DNA of 64,000 nt, taken from Blautia parvula. GTDB taxonomy: Bacteria; Bacillota; Clostridia; Lachnospirales; Lachnospiraceae. The DNA lies in assembly GCF_020215665.1 (NCBI RefSeq), contig NZ_CP084061.1, positions 1,116,001-1,180,000 on the forward strand, read 5' to 3'. A model generated the notes under the pieces. The model made no database searches. It was given only the letters and a program-made list of their open reading frames with translations, and had not been told where the DNA came from. The first letter of the stretch is position 1; each line of letters begins with the position of its first letter. Shown here piece after piece: positions 59,563-64,000 of the stretch. Made by a program: the position numbers and the translations under genes.

Positions 59563-61275
59563 TCACGCTTCCTCTTCTGTCCGTTCCTGCTTCATCTGCA
59601 TCTTGCAGATGTACATTTTTTTATCCGCGCAGATGAACGCCTTGTCAATCCCTTCCTCTCCGCTTTTTACATATCCGTAAGCAGCGGAAAAGGTAAATGC
59701 GTACTCTTTGTCAGCTTCCTTTACATCACTTAAAAAATGCCGGATGCGCTGCCTGAATATCTCATCCTTCTCCCCTTCCGCCAGAACACAGAACTCATCC
59801 CCGCCGATTCGATATGTGTGGAGCGGCTGTCCGAAATGCCGGTCCAAAAGCTGCGCAATGCGGATAATAGCCACATCACCTGCCTTGTGTCCATATGTAT
59901 CATTGATCTCCTTCAGGCCGTTCAGATCCACGATCATCACGATCGGTCTCTTGTCTGCATCCCCTGTCCTGTATTTTTCCATCTGATTCTCAAAAGCGGT
60001 TCTGTTTGGCAGATTCGTAAGGATATCCAGGTAAGCGATCTTTTTCAGCGTCTTGTTCTCAATGATCTGCGTCTGTTCCTCTGAGGACTGTTTGACTACA
60101 GAGTATCCCAGGGAACAGACAAAGCAGATCAATCCCGCCTGTGTAAATCCCACATTGCTCTGCATGGTCTTCTCAAAATAAAACCGGTAAATATCCACAG
60201 CTCCGAATCCTGCAAACGCAAAGCAGGCTACAAAGACCGACAGGTCTTCGATCTTCTCCCCCCTTGCCTTTTTTCGGATACAAATACCTGCCATTCCCAG
60301 TACGATCAGCAGGAAATTTATGTGATTCACAGACACCATCCTGGTGTAATCTGTCACGTCCGCAAACTGCAGAAACTGCATGACAAAATAACAGACAACA
60401 CAAAACCAGTAGAGTCCCCTCATAAACAGGCTCTTTAAAAAGCTGTCAAAGGTCAGAAGAAAACTGATGGTGAGAATGGGCATCAGTCCGAACAGCAGAT
60501 AAAGAATGTTCATACTCATCAATATGTTCCCGGTGAAAAGCTGCCCCACGCCTGACTTCAGCAGAATCCATGTACTGGTCACAATGGCGAAGATTCCCAG
60601 ATACCGGATTCTGCCCACAGTATGAGACTCCCTGAAGAAGAAGCTGCTCATGATCAAAAGCACGCCCATAATGAACAAAAACAGATCCACCAGAAGAGAG
60701 ACAACCTTCTGCTTTGCCACCATGAAGACAAGGGACGTTTTTGTCCCCAGATATACGATCTCCTGGTTGCCGGAATAGGAGTCATACACACCCCTGGTCT
60801 CAATCCGCAGTTCCTTTCCTTCCCAGTCCTCCGGAAGGCGGGTATACTGCCAGGCACTGCCCACAGAGGAGTGTACCGGGGTACTCTGTCCATATCCGAA
60901 GGTATAGAGCAGTTCCCCGTCCAAATATATTTTGATCCGCTGATGAGAGGAGTGGAACATGATCATATTGCAGTAGGAGTCCTGTGCTTCCAGAATCCTT
61001 GTATAGGTGACAGGCTCCTCTGCTTCTGCGCTGCTGTCCAGGGGAAGTGCTACCTGCAAGGTCTTTCCGCCGTACTGCATGCTCCAGCCCTCCGCCAGGG
61101 CGTATACATTTTCATTGTCAAAGCCAATGGTATTGGACGCAGTCTCTTTATTCATCCAGATAAGAAGCACAATGACCATTGCCAGTATCAGATAAAGAGC
61201 AAATACCCGAAGTCTTTCTTTACTTTTTTCCTTCCGTTCTTCTGCCGGTCTTTCCGTATTCTGCAGATTCCTCAT
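59563..61275 (-). CDS. GGDEF diguanylate cyclase with DISM-like extracellular and seven-helix sensor
   Basis: A 570-residue membrane cyclase. A first helix (about 25-42) leads to an extracellular jelly-roll-like domain (50-185, with YLDGELLYTFGYG). Then come seven helices (190-385) as in 7TM-DISM receptors, and a GGDEF domain (415-560). GGDEF is intact in YRIGGDEFCVL; the inhibitory RxxD site is missing. The sensor pattern suggests detection of a carbohydrate or similar ligand. It is the first gene of the operon with the J-TPR and Hsp70 genes, 19 bases before the former. GGAGGGAG precedes the ATG. Confidence 0.87.
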   Translation of the reverse strand: MRNLQNTERPAEERKEKSKERLRVFALYLILAMVIVLLIWMNKETASNTIGFDNENVYALAEGWSMQYGGKTLQVALPLDSSAEAEEPVTYTRILEAQDSYCNMIMFHSSHQRIKIYLDGELLYTFGYGQSTPVHSSVGSAWQYTRLPEDWEGKELRIETRGVYDSYSGNQEIVYLGTKTSLVFMVAKQKVVSLLVDLFLFIMGVLLIMSSFFFRESHTVGRIRYLGIFAIVTSTWILLKSGVGQLFTGNILMSMNILYLLFGLMPILTISFLLTFDSFLKSLFMRGLYWFCVVCYFVMQFLQFADVTDYTRMVSVNHINFLLIVLGMAGICIRKKARGEKIEDLSVFVACFAFAGFGAVDIYRFYFEKTMQSNVGFTQAGLICFVCSLGYSVVKQSSEEQTQIIENKTLKKIAYLDILTNLPNRTAFENQMEKYRTGDADKRPIVMIVDLNGLKEINDTYGHKAGDVAIIRIAQLLDRHFGQPLHTYRIGGDEFCVLAEGEKDEIFRQRIRHFLSDVKEADKEYAFTFSAAYGYVKSGEEGIDKAFICADKKMYICKMQMKQERTEEEA

Positions 61276-61360
61276 AGGCTGCTCCCTCCACTGCCGCTTG
61301 CGCAGTTTCTTTTCTCATGCCGCCCAGGCTTTTTATCATTATATCATAAGAAAAAACATA

Positions 61361-61400
61361 AAAAAACACCAACAGAGCCTGTTTTTTCTCTGTTGGTGCA
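61361..61400 (-). terminator. Terminator of the cheA-cheW operon
   Basis: An 11-bp perfect stem (CACCAACAGAG with CTCTGTTGGTG) and a 10-base loop are followed on the minus strand by TTTTTT. It separates the chemotaxis genes from the downstream GGDEF operon. Confidence 0.88.
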
Positions 61401-61431
61401 TCATAGGTTACGGTTCACACGGAGCCTCCCG

Positions 61432-61884
61432 TCATGGATAGAAGACCATACCCTCCAACGTCTTCTCCACATCAATGACGGAGAATAATTTTTGGTCGTA
61501 CCGGTAAAGCCCTTTTTCTTTCCATCGGTCAGAAGCTGCCACACCCAGGGGGTTGGTTATCTTGTCCGCAGCGGTATAGGAGATGATATACGGCTCTTTG
61601 GAAAGACGGATACCCAGAAAATATTTCTGGTGCTTTACGATCACAACGATCACCCGGCTCTCTTCTTCGCTGTCTGTCTCCGGAAGACTCTCCTCCCCTT
61701 CTATCCTTATGACAGGTATCATGGCACCTTTGTAGCTGCACACCCCGTCAAAATCCGGGGGCATGCAGGGAATCTTTGATATTTTAAAATCATAGCTGAT
61801 CTCCACCACACAGGAAAAGTCCACCGCATAATTCTTCCTGCTGCCGGGAAAACAAAGAATTTCATTGATCTCATTCTCGCTCAT
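61432..61884 (-). CDS. CheW-like chemotaxis coupling protein
   Basis: A 150-residue CheW-fold protein that would couple receptors to CheA. It shows the typical NYAVDFSCVVEISYDFKISK start and VCSYKGAMIPVIRI, equivalent to the usual G.INLRG.ivPVidL. It is more diverged than standard CheW. ATG 61884 follows AAAGGAGG at 6 bases and lies within the 3' end of cheA (14-base overlap), so translation is probably coupled. Confidence 0.87.
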   Translation of the reverse strand: MSENEINEILCFPGSRKNYAVDFSCVVEISYDFKISKIPCMPPDFDGVCSYKGAMIPVIRIEGEESLPETDSEEESRVIVVIVKHQKYFLGIRLSKEPYIISYTAADKITNPLGVAASDRWKEKGLYRYDQKLFSVIDVEKTLEGMVFYP

Positions 61885-63922
61885 GGACTGCCTCCTTTGT
61901 GAATTTTTCAATCAGGATTTCAATATCAAGAGCAGCACAGATCTTGCCGTTTCCCATGATACTGCATCCGCTGATGCCCGTATGTCTTCGGAAGCCGGGG
62001 CCGAACAGGGCGGGAAGCTGCTTTACCACGATCCGCTTCTGTTCATACATGGAGTCAATGATGATGACTCCCTCCCGCTTGGCGCTCTTGACATACACCA
62101 GGAGGGCTGTGTCGGGATACTCTCCCTCTATCTGGTAAGCCTCTCTTAAATCCACCAGGGGGAGCATCCGGTTATCATACAGAATATACTTCCTGTCGTT
62201 CCTCAGGTGTATATAATCTCTGTTCTCCTCATAGCTCAAAAAGCGCTGCACATATCTGGAGGGAACGGAAAAACGGCATTTTCCCACCCGGAACCTGGTA
62301 CACTCAATGGTGGCAAGAGACAGGGGAAGCGTGATGGTAAAGGTACTGCCTTTTCCCGCCTCACTCTGGATATACAGATGGCCTCCCGCCTCCTCCAGTA
62401 TATTCTTCACCACATCAAGGCCCACACCACGTCCGGAATACTCCGTAACCTCCTCGTTGGTGGTAAAACCGGGCGTCAAAATAAGCTCCAGGATCTCCTG
62501 GGGATCATACTCCTCCTCCGGTTTTGTGATGAGATGTTTTTCTCTGGCTTTCTCCAGTATCTTTTCCAGGTCTATGCCCCTGCCGTCATCCGCGACAGAG
62601 ATCATCAGCTCGCCTATGGTGTTTTCCGCATTAAAGGTAATGCTTCCTTTTGGGTTCTTGCCTGCCGCTGTCCGCTCTTTCGGATGTTCCAGGCCGTGAT
62701 CCACCGCGTTTCTGATAATATGGAGCAGGGATTCCGAGACATAGTCCACTACACTTTTATCTGCTTCAATGTCTCCGCAGTTCACGATCAGTTCCGCTTC
62801 TTTTCCCTGATCCCTGCAGATATCCCTTAATATCCTCTTCAGCTTGGGAATGACCTTTGACACGGGAACCATGCGCATCTCCATGACCGTGCGCTCCATC
62901 TCCTCGATCAGGCGGTTGACCTGATAGGCAGTCCCCTCCCTGACATCATCCATTCCGTGGCTTTTTAACTCTTCGTCCAGTGTCAGCATCAGAATCAAAA
63001 GCTCTCCCGACAGGTTTTGAAGCCGGTCCAGCCGGTCTGTACGGACATTGAGGAACTCAACTTCCTTTGTCTCGGCAAGGCTGTCTGCCTTGGGGGATTT
63101 TTTGATCACCTTCGGCTCCGGCTTCTTCACCTCATCCCTTAGGACTTCATAATCCTTTACAAAAAGTCCGCGTTTGACCGCTTCCAGAACTTCCTCTTTT
63201 TTGTCGCTCTCAAACCGGATGAAAACTCCGTTTTTATTGATATATTCCGCTCCCTGCTGGGACTTTTCCAGATCCTGGGGATAACTCTCCACACTGCTGC
63301 AGAGATTTCCGATCTGCCTCACGATCATAAACGCGCGGATATTCTCCATGCGGCAGCCCTCTTCAAAACGGATCCGTATGACGACACCGCTTTTCTTTAA
63401 GAATATCTCAGGGATTCCCACCTGCACAGGCTCTGCTCTTTTCTCTGCTTTTGCCTCTGCCTCCCCCTTTGTCTGTTCCGGGACAGCAGGCAGCTCAGCC
63501 TCAGGCTTTTCCTCCTGGCTCTTCAGGTACTCCGCTATCTTATTCTCTACTTCATTTGTATCCTTTGGGGCATAACTCTCCTCCGGCATCTGCTTTAACT
63601 CGCTCTCCACAAAATCAGATACCTTGAACAAAAGGTCAAACAAATCCGGTTTTATACGGCTGATCTCCCCCTTCTGTTCCCTGTAGTAGGAAAAAAGGTC
63701 TTCCAGTTTATGCGCCATGCCTGACAGGGCGTGAAGTCCCATCATGGCAGAGGAGCTTTTAATGGTGTGCATGATCCTGAAAACCGTATTGATATCCTTC
63801 TCTGAAAACGTCTTATTCTTGTCCGCCTCCAGCAAAACTCCGTTTAACTGTTCCATAAGCTGGCGTGTCTCTAAAAGGTACACTTCCAGCATTTCTTCCG
63901 CATCCGCATCGAAATATCCCAT
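61871..63922 (-). CDS. cheA: Chemotaxis histidine kinase CheA
   Basis: A 683-residue kinase with Hpt domain (phosphorylated His52 in FRIMHTIKSSSAMMG), a P2-like region (170-270), dimerisation domain (290-345, TDRLDRLQNLSGELLI), ATPase domain (345-530, with HIIRNAVDHGLEHP, DDGRGID and GRGVGLDVVKNI) and a C-terminal CheW-like domain (535-670). All kinase boxes are intact. No cheY, cheR or cheB gene is in view, and P2 is not typical. GTGAGCGGTGAT upstream gives only a weak ribosome site. It follows the partial GGDEF gene by 13 bases. Confidence 0.93.
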   Translation of the reverse strand: MGYFDADAEEMLEVYLLETRQLMEQLNGVLLEADKNKTFSEKDINTVFRIMHTIKSSSAMMGLHALSGMAHKLEDLFSYYREQKGEISRIKPDLFDLLFKVSDFVESELKQMPEESYAPKDTNEVENKIAEYLKSQEEKPEAELPAVPEQTKGEAEAKAEKRAEPVQVGIPEIFLKKSGVVIRIRFEEGCRMENIRAFMIVRQIGNLCSSVESYPQDLEKSQQGAEYINKNGVFIRFESDKKEEVLEAVKRGLFVKDYEVLRDEVKKPEPKVIKKSPKADSLAETKEVEFLNVRTDRLDRLQNLSGELLILMLTLDEELKSHGMDDVREGTAYQVNRLIEEMERTVMEMRMVPVSKVIPKLKRILRDICRDQGKEAELIVNCGDIEADKSVVDYVSESLLHIIRNAVDHGLEHPKERTAAGKNPKGSITFNAENTIGELMISVADDGRGIDLEKILEKAREKHLITKPEEEYDPQEILELILTPGFTTNEEVTEYSGRGVGLDVVKNILEEAGGHLYIQSEAGKGSTFTITLPLSLATIECTRFRVGKCRFSVPSRYVQRFLSYEENRDYIHLRNDRKYILYDNRMLPLVDLREAYQIEGEYPDTALLVYVKSAKREGVIIIDSMYEQKRIVVKQLPALFGPGFRRHTGISGCSIMGNGKICAALDIEILIEKFTKEAVHERE

Positions 63923-63935
63923 ATCTGATCACCGC

Positions 63936-64000
63936 TCACCGTATGTCCTTGTACCAGACACTGCGGTTCTTTCCGTTTCGTTTGCCGTAATAAAGTGCCT
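63936..64000 (-). CDS. GGDEF-domain protein, C-terminal fragment at the window edge
   Basis: The last 20 codons of a minus-strand gene read ALYYGKRNGKNRSVWYKD before the final residues and the stop. The ALY..K..GRN pattern is the standard C-terminal helix of GGDEF domains. The rest lies outside the window. It is the upstream neighbour of cheA and probably shares its operon. Confidence 0.65.
   Translation of the reverse strand, partial: ALYYGKRNGKNRSVWYKDIR

Noticed and set aside
60622-61488. A 288-codon plus-strand frame
   Set aside because: It is antisense to the DISM-GGDEF gene and crosses the strong cheW terminator.
1-64000. rRNA, tRNA, CRISPR arrays, prophage or replication origin
   Set aside because: No sequence with the expected conserved core or repeat spacing was seen on either strand.

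Overview
The window reads as chromosome of a spore-forming member of the Lachnospiraceae (Clostridia), probably close to Blautia, although no rRNA is present to fix the genus. Supporting signs are strong GGAGG ribosome sites, TTGACA/TATAAT promoters, mid-range GC, a Rex redox repressor, an NfnAB-type transhydrogenase, a (Re)-citrate synthase-like enzyme with a eukaryote-type isocitrate dehydrogenase, RqcH, RemA, a TepA/ClpP-like protease beside FtsK, and a CspA-like subtilase. I see no rRNA, tRNA, CRISPR array or prophage. The only intact mobile element is one IS110-family insertion.

Layout. 0.1-8.7 kb: MATE exporter, Dph6-like PP-loop ATPase, an XRE/DUF2975 pair, a DUF3877-like protein, dapA, a winged-helix protein, a YjjG-like phosphatase and a nitrilase-family hydrolase. 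8.76-10.29 kb: IS110 element with a long non-coding left end that probably encodes a bridge RNA. 10.3-16 kb: CHASE-GGDEF cyclase, acetyltransferase, rlmH, AlkD-like protein, NfnAB. 16-25 kb: zinc-ribbon/TPR protein, ftsK, uppP, tepA-like clpP, yebC, CNNM transporter. 25-29 kb: a degenerate M17 peptidase, and an AraC regulator divergent from a uroporphyrinogen-decarboxylase-type methyltransferase. 28.6-34.6 kb: nnr-alr-mazF, rex, and a divergent ABC-F gene. 34.7-40.6 kb: TetR-controlled ABC exporter, and the citrate synthase-gntR-icd operon with a palindromic operator on its -10 box. 40.6-45.5 kb: two divergent subtilases, a Cys/Gly-rich small protein, a structured RNA candidate, and a Gln/Asn repeat protein. 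45.6-52.8 kb: conserved yicC-remA-gmk-rpoZ and rimO-pgsA-cinA blocks and divergent rqcH. 52.9-61.3 kb: an apparent four-gene operon of a DISM-like GGDEF protein, a J-domain/TPR protein, an Hsp70 and an amidohydrolase. 61.4-64 kb: cheA-cheW downstream of a GGDEF gene that runs off the window.

Several genes work together. Citrate synthase and Icd would supply 2-oxoglutarate under GntR control, and NfnAB would balance NADPH with reduced ferredoxin while Rex senses NADH. Three GGDEF genes, two of them next to chaperone or chemotaxis genes, point to active cyclic-dinucleotide signalling. The most unusual items are the IS110 left end, the three-way-junction RNA at 43.65-43.77 kb, the J-TPR/Hsp70/GGDEF operon whose J domain lacks HPD, the M17 pseudo-peptidase, and a hairpin that masks the ribosome site of the ClpP-like gene.
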